A DNA stretch of 64,000 nt from assembly GCA_003956705.1 (NCBI GenBank), contig QZCP01000445.1:172960-236959 (forward strand). Direction: 5' to 3'. Shown one piece after another: positions 47,503 to 61,190 of the stretch. Made by a program: the position numbers and the translations under genes. The notes under the pieces are model-generated. The model was not told the DNA's origin, made no database searches, and worked only from the letters and a program-made list of their open reading frames with translations. Source of the DNA: Brevipalpus yothersi. Taxonomy: Eukaryota > Arthropoda > Arachnida > Trombidiformes > Tenuipalpidae. The stretch's first letter is position 1. Every line of letters begins with the position of its first letter.

Positions 47503-50376
47503 TCATAAATAAAACAGATAGTTTGAAAGTTTGGGATTGGGCTCTCGATGCAAAGAAGTTGCCGTTAGATAAGCTAATTTTCGAGCATACTGGCAAGCAG
47601 AAGGTACTGTAATTGTGCCCTAAAAGATAGAAAATTTTGATTAGCATGATCGAGACAGATCATCAACGATCAACATCGTAGGAAAACTCACAGCCCAATT
47701 AAAGTAGAGATGGCAAAGTTTGTAGGCCATTTGTTGATGATGATAGGGTTGCCATCCAGTGGTATCTTCGATGATATTGTACATGGTCGGATTAACTGTA
47801 CCTTGACGGACACTATGACTTATCAGGTAGAAGTCGTATCGTTCTTTACGGGTGACCACTGTGTCCACCACTGTGCCAGGAGGTGGATTAATGAAAGGTG
47901 ATTCATTATCAAGCTTACTGAAAAAGCGTGCATGACCTTGCTTGGTGACCAAAACCAAAGACCATCGAATTTCTTCCAGGCTAATTATCGAACCGAGTGC
48001 AGCTTTGATTTGTGGCATTTCGTTATTGTAGATGTATGGAATCTGGCCTTCCGAAACATCAGCCCGATATATAATCAATCGATCTGGATAGCGTTCGTTT
48101 AGCGAATGATACTCTTTTAGTGCAGCTAAACAGATGGAGAAAAATTCTTCAATCAATATTAATCACTTATATTGTTAATTTTAGTGACACTTTATCATCT
48201 TGAATTTGTGAGCCCTATTGTGAAGGATGATGACGGTTGATTTGAGAGAGGAAAATTGAATCAAAATCCAATTAATAAAGGTTTCATGACTGCTGAGATG
48301 AAAATTCACCGGCAAATTACTAGTTTCTCTGTTTTATGAGAAATGCCTAACCTAACCTAACCTGACCAAACCAGACAACTCACCCATCAGATTCATAACC
48401 AAATTGGTGGACATTTGCTCAGAATTCCGATGATAGGAAACTTTTGAGAACCATCGAGTTTGAAATCTATTCAAACTACAAACTAGAGCACCAACTGATG
48501 ATCCTTTGATGTTATCCTTGTGACAATTATAGCCAGCAACCATCAAGTTTTTCAGCTTGGAAAAGAGAAAAAATGGTCATTCAAAGAAGTATCATAGTAA
48601 CTAAACATAATGATGATTAGAAAAATAATTAGAAAAAAAATCATTGGCCAGCATCTAATTAAACACTTATTCTCCTTGAAAATTGCTCCAATCGCATAGT
48701 TCTTATATTCAGAACCTTACCGGTATATCGAGTGCCCATGCTTCGGCCCCTAGCTTGACGCTCATTTGAATGCATATCTTGGTGCATATTGCTAGTAAAT
48801 TTTTTTTCTGCAAAGTCTTGGTGGTTACCACTTGTAATGCCATTGAAGTTTCACAAAATAAAATATTTTTCATCGCATCGTATCGAGTTTTGTTGGTGTT
48901 TGGCACAATTACATTGACCAATTGACATTGGGCTGGTATTTTCCTGCAAGCCTCAGCATATGACGATAGCCGATCATCATCCAGTTGAATAATTTTTGGA
49001 GGTGAAAGTGTAACACCAAGAGGACCAGAAACTTGCTGTAAAGTGGTGCAATATTTATCCACAATATCTTTATCACGTCGAAGATATATGATGGTCCATC
49101 TATCTAGACCAACAGGCTTTCGAAGATTTTTCGATCGAATTTCTTGTTCAAATGAACCAGTCTTCTGGACATACTGAGTTCCAGATCCCTCATATTCACC
49201 CAGCATTAATATTTTCTCAGGTCTCAATACATGTCCAAATAGTTTTATCGGATTGTTTTCAAGAGTAAGATTCCATGTTGCCATCTCAGACAGAACTTTA
49301 TCACTTGTAGATAGCTTACGCATAAAAGTTGTCCATTTTTCAACTCTCACATTAGGCTCACAATTTGTGATAATATCGAGTTCTCTCTTTAATTCGAAAT
49401 CATTTCTCATTTGATCAGTGAGACCGGTCATCAGGCAAAGTTCAGGTACGAGCATTATTGGCTGATCTTGACCAGCTCTTCTCTGTCGCTGAGATGGCTT
49501 GACCATTAGAAGAGGTTGTCGGTCATCTTTGATAGTTATATCATATTGCCTCAAATAGTAATCTTTCAGTGAAATTGTTTCCTCTCGATAATCCAGTGTA
49601 AATGAGCTTGGATTTCGATCAAAAACAACATCATCAATGCGATAAGTCTTATTTTGATAGCTTACCATCACAATTTTGCCTGATAATTGATGACGTGCAT
49701 TATCACAAAATTTCGCACCATCAGCTTTACGTAATGCACTTAACATATCATAAGCTGTCTCAGATCGCACTATCTTACTGACGATATCGCACATCATTAA
49801 GATTCCACCATCATGCTCATTTATGGATGTTGTAATGCCTGGCCAAATCTCTATTCTCCATTTGTCCAACTTTTTACGATTATATTGATCAAAGTGGTTG
49901 CGACCAATTTGTATCATTCCAATTGAGAGAAGATTCTTCCTCATCAGTGTATTGAATAAACGCATCATTTCAGGATGTTCCCATGGCACTGTTGAGGTGT
50001 GTCGAATAGTTATACAAATCTGTCCATTATCTGATTTTCGAGTTCCACTAACACTTGTCACCTCTGATTCCAGTTGTTTTGTTGAATAAATGTAACTTTG
50101 ACCATCATATATTATCGCTGAATCGAATAGATCTTTTTGTTGTCTCACGATCAGATCACGTTTCATTCGAACCGACTCAACTAGCGGATCAAAATCAACT
50201 CTGTATGCATGAACTGGAAGATCTCTTGGTGTGTTTAATTTGAAATGATTAGATAACAATTTAATTTGTGTACCACCTTCACCAGTTGTTCTACGAACAT
50301 CAGCAGGGATCGTATTTATTGTCCTGTTTACTGTTTCACCTTGTTCACCAGCTACTTCAGTAGCACTTTCAGCCAT
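47503..50376 (-). CDS. PIWI-like protein, array copy 3 (slicer tetrad lost)
   Basis: Exons are 50376-48721, 48555-48384, 48125-47692 and 47619-47503; 792 residues. The start is the ATG of MAESATEVAGEQ; an upstream extension begins only at TTG. There is no RG-box. PAZ (TSINEHDGGILMMCDIVSK, KTYRIDDVVFDRNP) and the MID pocket residues (RYDAMKN, ALQVV, VKLGAE) are kept. All four catalytic positions are changed: N562 (AGYNCHKD), Q599 (SEQM), A631 (YRAD) and R767 (CQYARKLA). The open frames and splice sites are intact, so it probably makes a protein that can load RNA but cannot cut. Confidence 0.92.
48346..48363 (-). repeat. Short telomere-like (TTAGG)3 tract
   Basis: Three perfect CCTAA units plus CCT on the plus strand (TTAGG on minus), in the second intron of PIWI copy 3. 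TTAGG is the common arthropod telomere motif. Three units may be chance. Confidence 0.5.
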
Positions 50377-51189
50377 TTTATTCAGAGACTTAATGGAACA
50401 CAATCAAATTGATTTCTTGATTTTCACTTGACAAAATAAAACAATATATCACACTCTTGAGGGAGATAAATGGAAAGAAAACAGATTAGAATTTATCAGA
50501 ATAGAATTTTAGGCGTTGGAATTTGGTAGAAATATAACATATTCTATTCTATTCCGCTCTTCTCAGGACTATCAGTAATAGCTTACTCTGACGAGCGCTG
50601 TTAATTCTTGGAACAAGAAACTAGCTTTTTTACGCTTCAGTATTGTGAAGGATGGCGCGTTTTATTTTTTTTTTTTGCTTATTTTTTTCGATTTAAGATT
50701 GAATCATTCCTTATCGCTCAAAAATTCGATATCGATTTTATTAGTGAAGAAATATCTTCATTGATATCAGCTCAAAGCTTCAAGCCCAACTTGGCTTTCT
50801 TATTCTTATGAGGAGAATAATAATGAGTCAACTCGTGTAAAATATAAGAAATTGACAAAGTCAGATGTTGTATAAAACCAATAGTTCTTCATTAATTGAT
50901 CGATTCTATCAATAGATGATGTTATCTCTCACTGTTTTTTATCGAACAGGAAGGTACAAATCTTCTGGTTTCTATTTTTAACTGATAAACTGCATTCCAT
51001 CTGATATTATGATCAGGATTTTAGGATTTGAAATCTGTTGCGATGGATATCAGCTGCATGGTGATGATAAGAAACAAATATACATATCTATCATCAGCAT
51101 TATTTTTCTCCAAAACAAGGACCATGAATTCATTTCCAGTTTCTATAAAATCTAAAAAATCATAGATAATAGAGATGATTCCGAAAATT
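50377..51189. other. Upstream flank of PIWI copy 3
   Basis: 0.8 kb without recognised exons; presumed promoter region of copy 3. Confidence 0.4.
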
Positions 51190-51545
51190 TGGTTTAGCCT
51201 CTCTGTGAACAGATTTTGCCATCAGATAAGCATATCTTGGAGCATATTTTCATGCTGATATTACAGAGAGTTAGTACCCTGGAAAAAAAGAAAAGGATTG
51301 ATTTTAACTTAGAATCTAAGTCCTTAAATTGAAGGACGGCTCAATAGAAGTAGACATGATAAAGGTTGTGTCCCAATTGTTGATGAATAGGCTCCCATTT
51401 GGTTGTGTCTTCCACGATGTTGTGGATAATCGAATCAACAATCCCTTTGATGAACGCTTTGGCTGATCAAGGGGAATCTCTATCTTTCTCTTCCGATAAT
51501 CACTTTTTCCAAAACAGTGCCAGGAGAAGTTATGGTCAAAAATAA
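51190..51545 (-). pseudogene. Decayed PIWI fragment (exons 3 and 4)
   Basis: The minus strand still shows exon-3 traces: PGTVLEKVIIGRER and then IVEDTTKWEPIHQQ and LYHVYFY, the counterpart of NIIEDTTGWxPIHHQQMAYKLCHLYFNW, with stops and frame changes. Exon-4 traces follow (about 51280-51190): CKYA, AYLMAKSVHREAKPNF, the counterpart of CQYAHKLAYLTGTSLHREPxPKL. Upstream sequence at about 51780-51830 resembles intron sequence of copy 3. The N, PAZ and MID parts are gone. Confidence 0.85.
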
Positions 51546-52428
51546 ACTACGTCCAAGCATTCAATTCCAGCATTCTAAGCAATCATACGTTTTCTCACCT
51601 GAATGGTGATTGATCCTGTATTAGGGAGATTTTGGGTTGAACAATGGCCATCAATGACAGGTTTTGGTCAGATCATAATTGATTTGAATTTTCTTGCTTT
51701 TAGAGACTTACATAAACCTATAAGAAATCATGAGTTACAATTATCTCATTTCTGCAAATAGTTTTTGAAAGCAATAATCACCCATCTCGACTAGTAAAAA
51801 TTGTTCCAATAGCATGTAAGTGATTATAGCTATCACAAAAGCTCTTCTTGGCTAATTAAATTGGCATCCAACCTTCATGATCTCAAATCACGCTACTGAG
51901 ATCTTGAATCTTGATCTCTGAATTTACAAGACCATCTCTTGATAGCTAGTTTCTTGAACAACGCAATGTTTTTTTTCACACATCATTACAAATTGATGGA
52001 AGATTATTTTTCCTCGCAGAATTCTAACGTAGGGAGAGAATTAGTTTATTCATTTGTGTTTTTTTAGTGATAGTTGATATTGAATTATTTATATCGCTTA
52101 AGAAATTTAAATTCCAGATTTTTTGGCGATGAAGAAACATCTTTATTGATATCGAATGGCAATTGTGAATTGTATGTCAGAATTAAAAAATCTATCCTTT
52201 CATAAAGAAAGATTAATCAATCAACTGGTTCACAAAATATAGCATTAAGCACAATTAATCACATAAAACAGGATGCCCAAGCTTTTGTCACAATCAAATT
52301 GATGTGCTGAATTCTGAGTGTTAGGGTGTGTATCGGTATCATTCTCTTGACAATTATTCGTCAGTATTTTATATTAGAGCTTGAAACAATGAACTTGAAT
52401 TTCTACCCCTCTAAAAATTCAGCAAAAT
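51546..52428. other. Interval between the PIWI relic and copy 4
   Basis: No recognisable exon. It may contain further eroded PIWI sequence around 51780-51830, but nothing codable. Confidence 0.4.
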
Positions 52429-55416
52429 TCAGAGATAATACAGATAATTCCAAAGTTTCGGATGAGCCTCTCGATGAAGTGATGTTGCTGTCAGATAAGC
52501 CAATTTCTGTGCATATTGGCATGCAGCTGGTACCGAGATGGTTCCCTAAGAGAAAGAAGATTATTCGAAATTTAAAAACAATCTCGATCCACAAATTAAA
52601 TCAAATCAACACTTACAGCCCAGTTGAAGTAGAGATGGCAAAGTTTGTAGGCCATTTGTTGATGATGAATGGGTTTCCATCCAGTTGTATCTTGTATGAT
52701 ATTGTACATGGTTGGATTAACAGTTCCTTGACGAACACGTTGACTAATCACGTAGAAGTCAAATCGCTCTTTTCGTGTGATCATCGAATCAACTACAGTG
52801 CCAGGAGGTGGATTATCGAGAGTTCGAGCATCAACCTTGTGAAAAAAACGAGCATTCTCTCGTCTGGTGACAAGAGTATAAACCCATTGTATTTTTCCAG
52901 GTTCTATCATGGAATCTAAAGCCTCGGCAATTTGATTCATCTCGTAATCGTAGATGGGAATAATTTCACCTTCAGAAACACCAGCTCGATAGAAAAGCAG
53001 TCGATCTGGGAAGCATCCATTAAGTGATTTGTACTCTCTTAGGGCAGCTATAGGCAAGGAGCAAACATAAATTCATAAAGATATTTTAATATATTACCAT
53101 CAATATTCGAGAAAAACTACACTGGTCTACCGAGATGGAATATTTTAGCTCAATTTTCCCTTCAAGAGTGATGTTAAATTGAGAAAGTTGCAAATTGAAT
53201 TGTGAGAATCCAGTCCATTAAGTTTTTGCGAGAACATCTTCTCCAAAACATTTGCATAAAGAAGCTTAGATCTAAATAGGAAAGGAATGTGGTGAAAGAT
53301 TGATTTGAACTCATGTTTTTTCTTATTTTAAAATGAAAAAATTGAAAATTGAAATAATGAAAAATGAAATAATGAAAAATGAATGAATGAATGAAATGGA
53401 TGCCATAATATAGTTTCATCAACTTACCCTTCAAGAGCATTGACAAATTACCAGCCAATTGCTCTGAATTTCGATGATGAAAAGCTCGCGAATACCAGCG
53501 AGATTGAGAATCATTCAAGCTGCAAACCAAAGCTCCTACTGAGCACCCCTTGTTACTATCATAATAGCAATTAAAACCAGCAGTCATCAAATTTTTTGGC
53601 TTAAAAATGATAAGATATCGATTCTATTCATTAAAAATCTAGTAAAATTAGGGCCAAAAATAAGGATTTATACAAAAAATCAGTACTTAGCCGTCGAAAA
53701 AATAAAAAATCGCATTCTCACCGGAATTTGGAGAGTCCAAGCTTCAGCACCAAGCTTGACGCTCATCTGAATGCAAACTTTGGTACATACTGTTTTCAGA
53801 GCATTTCGTTTCTGGAGAACTCGAGTAGTCACCACTTGAGAAGCCATCGGATGCTCACAACAGAAAATTTGTTTTATAGCGCTATAGCGATCCAGGTTGT
53901 TGTTTGGCACAATCACATTCACTAATTTACACACAGAAGGGATTTTTTTACAGGCCTCAACATAGGTCGCTGTTCGATCGTTATTCAAGAAGATGACTTT
54001 CGGTGGTGAAAGAGGAACACCAAGATTTGGAGATACTCGACGAAGAGTATTGCAATATTCATCTACGATCCGTTTGTCCCGTCGAAGACCAACGATTGCT
54101 CATTCATCCAGGCCAACCGGCTTTCGCAAATTTTTCAAACGAATTTCACGCTCAAATGATCCAGTTTTCTGATCATATTGAGTTCCTGATCGTTCATTTT
54201 CGCCAAACATGAAGATTTTTTCGGCTGGTAGAACACGTCCCGTTACTTCGACGGGAAGAGCATCAAAATTCAGATTCCAGGATGCCATCTCGGACTTTAC
54301 TTTTTCATTACAATCAAGCTTGCGCATAAAAGTTTCCAGAGTTTCGACCTTCTCCTTAGGATTAGTGCTAGTTACGTTTTTCATGTCTTTTTTGAGTTGA
54401 AAATTCTTTCTCATTTGGTCAGTGAGACCAGTCATTAGGCACAGTTCTGGAATCAGAACAATTTGGCGATCTTGACCACCTCGTTTTTGTCGCTCGGTTG
54501 GCTTAACAACCAAGAGCGGTTGTTTCTCATCTCTTATTGTCACACCGTGTTGCTCTGAGAAGAATTTTGTCAAACTAAATGTTTGCCCTCTTCGCTCAAA
54601 AGTGTAGGTGTTTGGATTTTTGTCGAAAACGACATCATCTATGCGATATCTTCTGTTATTATAGTTTGTCATTACAATTTTTCCTGAAAGTTCTTGACGA
54701 GCATTGCTCCGGAAGTTTTTACCGTCTGCCTTCAGCATTTCATGGAGCACATCATAAGCAGTTTGTGATCGAATCACTTTGTGTACTGTATCACATACCA
54801 TCAAAATTCCACCATCGTGTTCATTTATTGCAGCCAACATACCAGGACAAATCTGCAGCTTCCAACTGTCCAATTTTACGCGATTCTGCATGTCAAAGTA
54901 GTCACGTCCTATTGGGACCATACCCATGTTCCGAAAATTTTTTTTCATCTGTGTATTATACATGTGAACCATCTCTTGATGTCCCCATGGCACAGTTGAG
55001 GTGTATTGGATAGTGATCGAAATCTGTTCATTGTCTACCGCTCGAGTTCCAGTGACCGTGATGACATCCGATTCGAGTTTTTTAGTCGAATAGATGCAAT
55101 TACCACCATCAAACACATAGGTTGACCCAAGAAATTCTACGTAATTCCTGATGAGTTGGCCTTTCATCCGAGCCGACTCTACTTGTGGCTCGAAATCCAC
55201 TCGGTAAGCATAAATATCTCTGTTGTCCGGTGTATTTAATCGGTAAAAGTTAGATACTAACGGTATTTTTGGCCCCTCTTCACTACTCGTTGTACGTACA
55301 CCTGTAGGAATTGTGTTGATCCTTTGACGAGTCCTAGGTCCACCATGAACAAATCTGTTGATCGATGGTTCTGGTACCACAGAAGCTCTTCGTTCATCAA
55401 TTGCTCTCCCAGCCAT
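52429..55416 (-). pseudogene. PIWI-like, array copy 4: full length but one in-frame TGA, slicer tetrad lost
   Basis: Exons are 55416-53722, 53599-53428, 53047-52617 and 52545-52429. Total 805 codons including the stop, all splice sites intact. Exon 1 has exactly the length of copy 1 exon 1. A TGA at 54102-54100 replaces codon 439, a Trp in copies 1-3 (GLDxW). The frame then continues cleanly (AIVGLRRDKRIVDEYCNTLRR). PAZ (AAINEHDGGILMVCDTVHK) and the MID pocket are retained. Catalytic positions: N575 (AGFNCYYD), Q612 (SEQL), A644 (YRAG), Q779 (CQYAQKLA). If translated to the TGA, it would give a 438-residue protein with N and PAZ domains only. A recent nonsense mutation, an assembly error or an allelic variant are all possible. 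Confidence 0.85.
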
Positions 55417-56741
55417 TTCTTGCTAGAAAATCGCACAAAAAATACACAAATTGATACCTCAGTCTATACTTGTGGGATGAAAGTGTACTATCAGGTACAC
55501 AAATCTGAAAATTCACTTAAAAATAGTTGAAAACAATCTCTCACTGAGAAGAAATGAAAATGATATGTATTCAAATGAACCCAAGAGCTAAATTGAACCA
55601 GTCTTCTACAAAGGAAAAGAAATTGTTACTCAATAGAAAACGATCGAAATAGCAAGAAAGCATGAAATAGTCATCCTTCATGCACCATATATGCTTAAAG
55701 TTATGAATATAAATCAGGAGAATTTCACATCTTCTTTGACACTCCTCCCCTTTTTTCCCTCTTTTTTCCCTCTCTTCCTCTCCCCTTCTCTCCTTCTCAC
55801 AACCTCCTTATCGGCTCCTATATTTATTACAAGCCAAAAAGCCCATCATGTAGATACGATGTAATTATGGACTACTGATTGAAAACAGGGAAAATTGATT
55901 TTGTTAGATTGAGTAAAAAGTCCATTTCCGCTCATAAGTGTTGCTCGTGCAGGAACGGAGGAGGTTGATTGGTAAGCAATAATCTTCTCGCCTCAAGTTA
56001 GTGAAACTGTAATTTGGTGCACTTACTTGACTCTTTTCTTAGGTTCCTTTCAACTCTCTGTCAAAATCCGGAGCCATTATCACTTAAAATTTTTGAGAAA
56101 ATTATTATTAGCCAAGACAAGCTCAATGTCAAGGCTGATATAAATGTGTCTAGAAACTTATCCTAATTTCTTTTTACTTCGAAAACATTATCATATGATG
56201 ACTTTATACAGTCAACGATCAGCTCTGAAAATGTAATTAAAACTTCTCTAGTCATCAGCTTCATACTTTGACGAGAGTTTCAGTTCATTAAACTTGTGAA
56301 ATTATTTATGTCTCGCTCTCACTGACCAACTGCTCTCAACAAATCGACCATAAACTGATTACTTTCGAGTCTCTCTCTTGAATGTTTCAAATATTAGCAC
56401 TAAAGCATCTTCAAAGCGCTCAGTCTGTGGCTGATCAAATTGTCAAATACATGAATGGAATCAAAGTTAACTGTTTCATATCAATCACAGATATAGACAG
56501 CTGAATCTTGGACGAATACTTATACACATCAAATCGCTGAAATTAACCCAGTTTACTCAAAATTTATGAGCGCGGGAACACTTTCATTTTATATTAACTG
56601 AATGATTACAACTGATTTCAGTAGTGATGTCAGCTACACACAATGTACATTGTACATCTGTTGAAATTGTATTGATTGTTTGGCCCGTATTGATAAGTGT
56701 TACAATAAATTCAAGAAATAATAGAATAGATTGATGGAAGT
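55417..56741. other. Intergenic interval, PIWI copies 4-5
   Basis: 1.3 kb, with a C/T-rich stretch at about 55740-55810. No exon seen. Confidence 0.45.
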
Positions 56742-59250
56742 TCATAGATAAAAAAGAGATTTCCAATGCTTGCGATCAGGCTCCAAATGGAGGGACGATG
56801 CCGTTAGGTGAGCCAATTTTTCAGCATACTGACATGCAATTGGAGCAGAAACGGTGCCCTAAAGAGAGAAAAATTGATCCAAATTGAAAAAGAATTGAAT
56901 TTTTGATAATTATATCAGTTTGTACTCACAGCCCAGTCCGAGCAGGAATGGTAAAGTCTGTTTGCTAGTTGCTGATGGTGAATTGATTTCCATCCAGTAG
57001 TGTCCTCAGTAATGTCATGCATTGGATGATCCAGGGCGGTATGACCAAAACTTTGGTTGACTATGTAGAAGTCATAAATTCCTCCTCTCGCGATTAGGGT
57101 TTCCACCACATCACGTCTATCGAGGGGTGGATTGTCAGAAGATCGAATGGCATTCTTTTGAATTGATCCCCGATTGAGAACTAGAATGAGAGCCCATCGA
57201 ATTTCCTCTGGTTTTATAAGAGAACTTAAAACAGCCTTTAACTGGACCATCTCGGAATTACAAATATGAAATATTTGATTTTCAGAAAAACCAGCTCGAT
57301 AGATGAGCAATCGTTCCGGAAAGGGTCCATTTAACATTTTATATTCTCTCAGAGCATCTATGAATTAATATCATTTTTGAGAATTGAAAAGTCAGAAATC
57401 TTTCATTTCTGAGAAGAATATGAATTTTTACTTCCATTCTATGCCAAACAATCTATTCGATTTACAAAATGAAAATTAGCTAGATGAATCACAAGAGGCT
57501 ATTCTATCTGGTTCTGCTAAAGAAACGGTCTCCAAACGTATCAAGAGGAGAAAGTAACTCAAAAAATGGAGGCCAATTTTGCTAATTTAGTTTAAATTTT
57601 TGTTTCCTCAATGGGAAGGAAATTCTCGCTTACCTTTCAGATGCACTGAAAAATTACCAGACATTTGCATAAAACTATTATGATAAGAGACCCTCGAATA
57701 CCATTGGCTCTGGTGTTTATTCAAGCTGCAAACCAAAGCACCAGCCGATGAGTCCAATATGTCGTCATAACAGCAATTATAACCAGCAACCATTGTATTT
57801 TCTGTCTGGAATGAGAAGATTTATCCAGTGGATAACAATCACTGTTCATAGCATGATTTGGCTAGGAGAATAGAATAATCATCGAAAAAAATCAAAAAAT
57901 ACTCACAGGAACACGGAGAATCAAGGCTTCAGCACCAAGGTTGGTGCTCATCTGGAGCCAAATCTTGGTGCAGATCATTCTCAAGATATCAATTCTGGTT
58001 TTGAGAATATTTGTGGTGATAATTTGTGAAGCCATTGGATTTTCACACCAAAAAACTGTCTTGATAGCATCATATCCATCTTTGTAGTTATTTGGCACTA
58101 TTACATTTGCCAATTGACAGTTTTGAGACAATTTTTTGCATGCTTGAACATATGTGAACACTGTATCGTTGTCAAGATAAATCATCTCCGGTGGTGCAAG
58201 TGTGATCACAAGAGGGTCAGCAACTCTTCGTAAAACTTGGCAATAGTCATCAATAAGGTTCCGATCCCATCGAAGACAAACAATCGCCCATCGAACAGGG
58301 TCCTTAGATCTTCGGAGATTTTCCAAACAACGATCAAGAGATGAAAGTTGGGATCGATTGCATTGAATTGGCTCCTCATCACGAAACATGGAACCTTCTC
58401 CTACTGGTGAAACACTTCGAGGCGATTCAATTGAACTGATATTTGAATTATCTCCCCAATTAGGCATCTCATCGTGAACTTCCTCATCTATAGCTAGTTC
58501 ACCCATAGAATTTTCAAGAATTTCAACACCTCTATCAATACTCATCGATTGCTCGGTTGCTCTAGCATGCAGATGCTGGTTATTTCCTCTGATCATACCT
58601 TGTGGCTCTAAATGATTGTCTTCCTGGATGGCTGTTTGCCTTGCTGGCTGAGAGGTGTTGTTGATTGGATCTCTGATGAACACAATATCATCATCAATAT
58701 TATCAGTATGATTACTTCTACTTCGGTCAGTCTTAACAATTCTTCTAGGAAGTCGATGAGAATTGTTAACGAAATTGAGACGATCAGCTCTCGAGGCTTT
58801 TCGAAAAAAGTCATGAGCAGTTTCCAATCGAGTCAATTTCTGTTTTGTAACACAATTTCTTCGCATTTGAGTGTTAAACCTATGGATATTCTCATAATGA
58901 TCATTTGGCACCTCTGAAATGAGGATATAAATTGGTTCTTCGAACTTTCGATATCCAGTGACTCTGTATCCTCTGGATTTGAGTTTTTTGGTTGAATATA
59001 TGCGTGTTTGGCCATCATATTCATACTTTAAAGAAGCTGTACCTATCTTCATCTCAATTAGCTCGCATCTCATCCCGACCGATCCCACTCGAGGCTCAAA
59101 ATGTACTCTGTAAGTATAAAACTCACCATCTTTCAGATGACTTGTGTTGAATCGCAGATGGTTTCGATCTTTGCCATGGAAGAACCGATTGAACGAGGGT
59201 CGCATATATCCAAATAGACTACTTTCACTACACACTCTTCTTCTCATCAT
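56742..59250 (-). CDS. PIWI-like protein, array copy 5: PAZ core lost, catalytically dead
   Basis: Exons are 59250-57907, 57805-57634, 57357-56930 and 56858-56742; 686 residues. The N/L1 region aligns with the other copies (VHFEPRVGSVGMRCELIE, YEYDGQTRIYSTKKL), then jumps from the MRRN position to RLETAHDFFRKASRADRLNF. This removes the INEHDGG half of PAZ; the RIDD half is eroded to NIDDDIVF. A new acidic linker follows (AIDEEVHDEMPNWGD). MID resumes at VRWAIVCLRWDRN. The MID pocket is partly changed: Y, K and Q are kept (GYDAIK, ASQII), but the last Lys is Asn (STNLGAE). Tetrad positions are N458, Q495, A527 and E661 (CQYAEKLA). The frame and splice sites are intact over the whole gene, which argues for retained function. 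Confidence 0.88.
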
Positions 59251-61190
59251 TTTTGAGTAGAATTTATTCCGTAAAACTTGGTCAGCTTCACTTTATTAGA
59301 GGCATAAAAAACACAACCAGTACAACTACTTGAATATGTTTATATGATTTCATAAATACTTTGCTTCTACAAACTTCTCATAAACTCACAACCTGATGGA
59401 TGCACTTAAATAAACTTTTCGTATGGAGAAAAAGTCGAACCATAATTACGGCAACATTCAGAAATTGATTACTGACTGGATCGTACATATGAGAAATGAG
59501 TGAGCGTAAATCTCATCATCTTAAGCTCCTCCTATTCTCCTCCCATCCCATGCTGTTCCTATAACTAATTTCAACTGAGTGAAGATTTAACATAACTTTC
59601 GCTTTCCGAAGTCTTTTTTAAATGATGGCTCAGAATTTGTACCTTGTATCTGCTACCATGTGATCCAGATGAATTCTCAATACTTCTCGAAAATATTTGA
59701 CTTAAACTTCTAACGTACGTGGGCATGTATGTCAATTCTTGGGCTCGCAAGAGAGCAAAATTGCAATGAGCTGCAGTGCTTTGGACTTGATTGAGGTTCA
59801 TATTAAATAATACATTCATTTTTGACTGATAAAAGTTGAATTTGGGCTGATTCTTGTAAATGAATAGATCTGATTTTAGCCAACTAGAATATGGACAAAC
59901 AAATTAATTCATCGCTTCCCATCGTCCAACTGCAAAATAGTGACAACTTTTTCCTATTTGCCATTCTCTTAACCGTTTTGTAAATTCATTATGCATCGGT
60001 ATGACACTACTGTATTATGTCACATTATACCCTTGTAAACATTTCTCAGAATTCGCTCCTTTTTCTTAGCTTTTCGACCCGAAATCATCTAGAGAATCAT
60101 AAGAAAAATTTTTTCCTGATCGACAATATTTAGTGTAGAGAAATGCTTGCACCAACAGATCTTGGTGGGCTATCGTGAAACATGAATCTGATGAGATTTG
60201 AAATTCATTAAATAAATTGAGAAAAAATTGAGAGAGCTGTCATTTCGAGAAAGAGAGTGAAGGAACAAACATGGAATAAGGAACATTATCATTTTTTGCT
60301 GATTTGTTCGAAGTGTTTTCAGAAATCAATTGGATGCAAAGATGATCAAGTACAGTGTAAATCTATTTTAGCAATGAAGTTGGAGATAAACGCCTTTCAC
60401 CCGGTTAATACTGATCATTATTTTGAATTCGAAACTATCAGAACAAAATATATCTGGATATCTGGATTCTCACTCTTATCTTACCCTTATATTAGTTCTA
60501 CGTCTTCTTTGTAATGGAATCATCGTGAAAGATAATTGAATAGTTATTGACAAAGTGTGAAGATCGATTAAAAAACCTTGAGTAGAAAGTTCTTCTCTAT
60601 TTCAAGCATTGCCTGTGCAAGAATAGAGAAAATAAATTGGTAGACAAAAATTTCCAGTTCCATTACAAGTTGATGATTCAAAAATTCTGACTTATCTGAC
60701 TCTTATCGAGATTTAACTAGTTTTCTTCCCAGGGTTTCTCAAATATTAAGTCACAAGGTCCTCTTTCACTAATTGAGGCTGGAATATGAGACTTTCCTCG
60801 ATTATCTACGATGGAGTGCAAAGAAAATTTGATTCGATCACTATCTTCCTTTATCAAAACATATTCGTCAGTATTTCACTCGATTATTATGAACGAACTG
60901 AGAGATGAAATGCTCTCCTCGATCATTATTGAGATAGTTACACATGACTTCACAAAACTGCTAGAATTTTTCAAGATTTTTGGAAGATCCCTGAGAAATT
61001 AATGATAAAAAATCGAAAGATCACTTTTGTTAAGATATCCATGTCTAATTTGTTTCCTAATCTGATTGAAACAGGCCGGAATCCTGAAACCTCTTGGTAA
61101 AAAAAATCATTCATAAAAAAGGGAATGAGAAACTATCAAAATAAGTTCGAACAACAATCAAACGAACTGATCAAGCGGATTGATCAAAGT
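59251..61190. other. Intergenic interval, PIWI copies 5-6
   Basis: 1.9 kb, AT-rich. Short open frames (for example 60257-60514 plus and 59819-59571 minus) show no motif and no PIWI similarity. Confidence 0.4.

Noticed and set aside
48346..48363. TTAGG repeats as evidence of a telomere fusion
   Set aside because: Only three units inside a short intron; this can arise by chance.
54100..54102. The TGA in PIWI copy 4 as a selenocysteine codon
   Set aside because: The site is Trp in the paralogs, not Cys, and a nonsense mutation needs one base change. No SECIS element was sought beyond inspection and none is expected in PIWI proteins.
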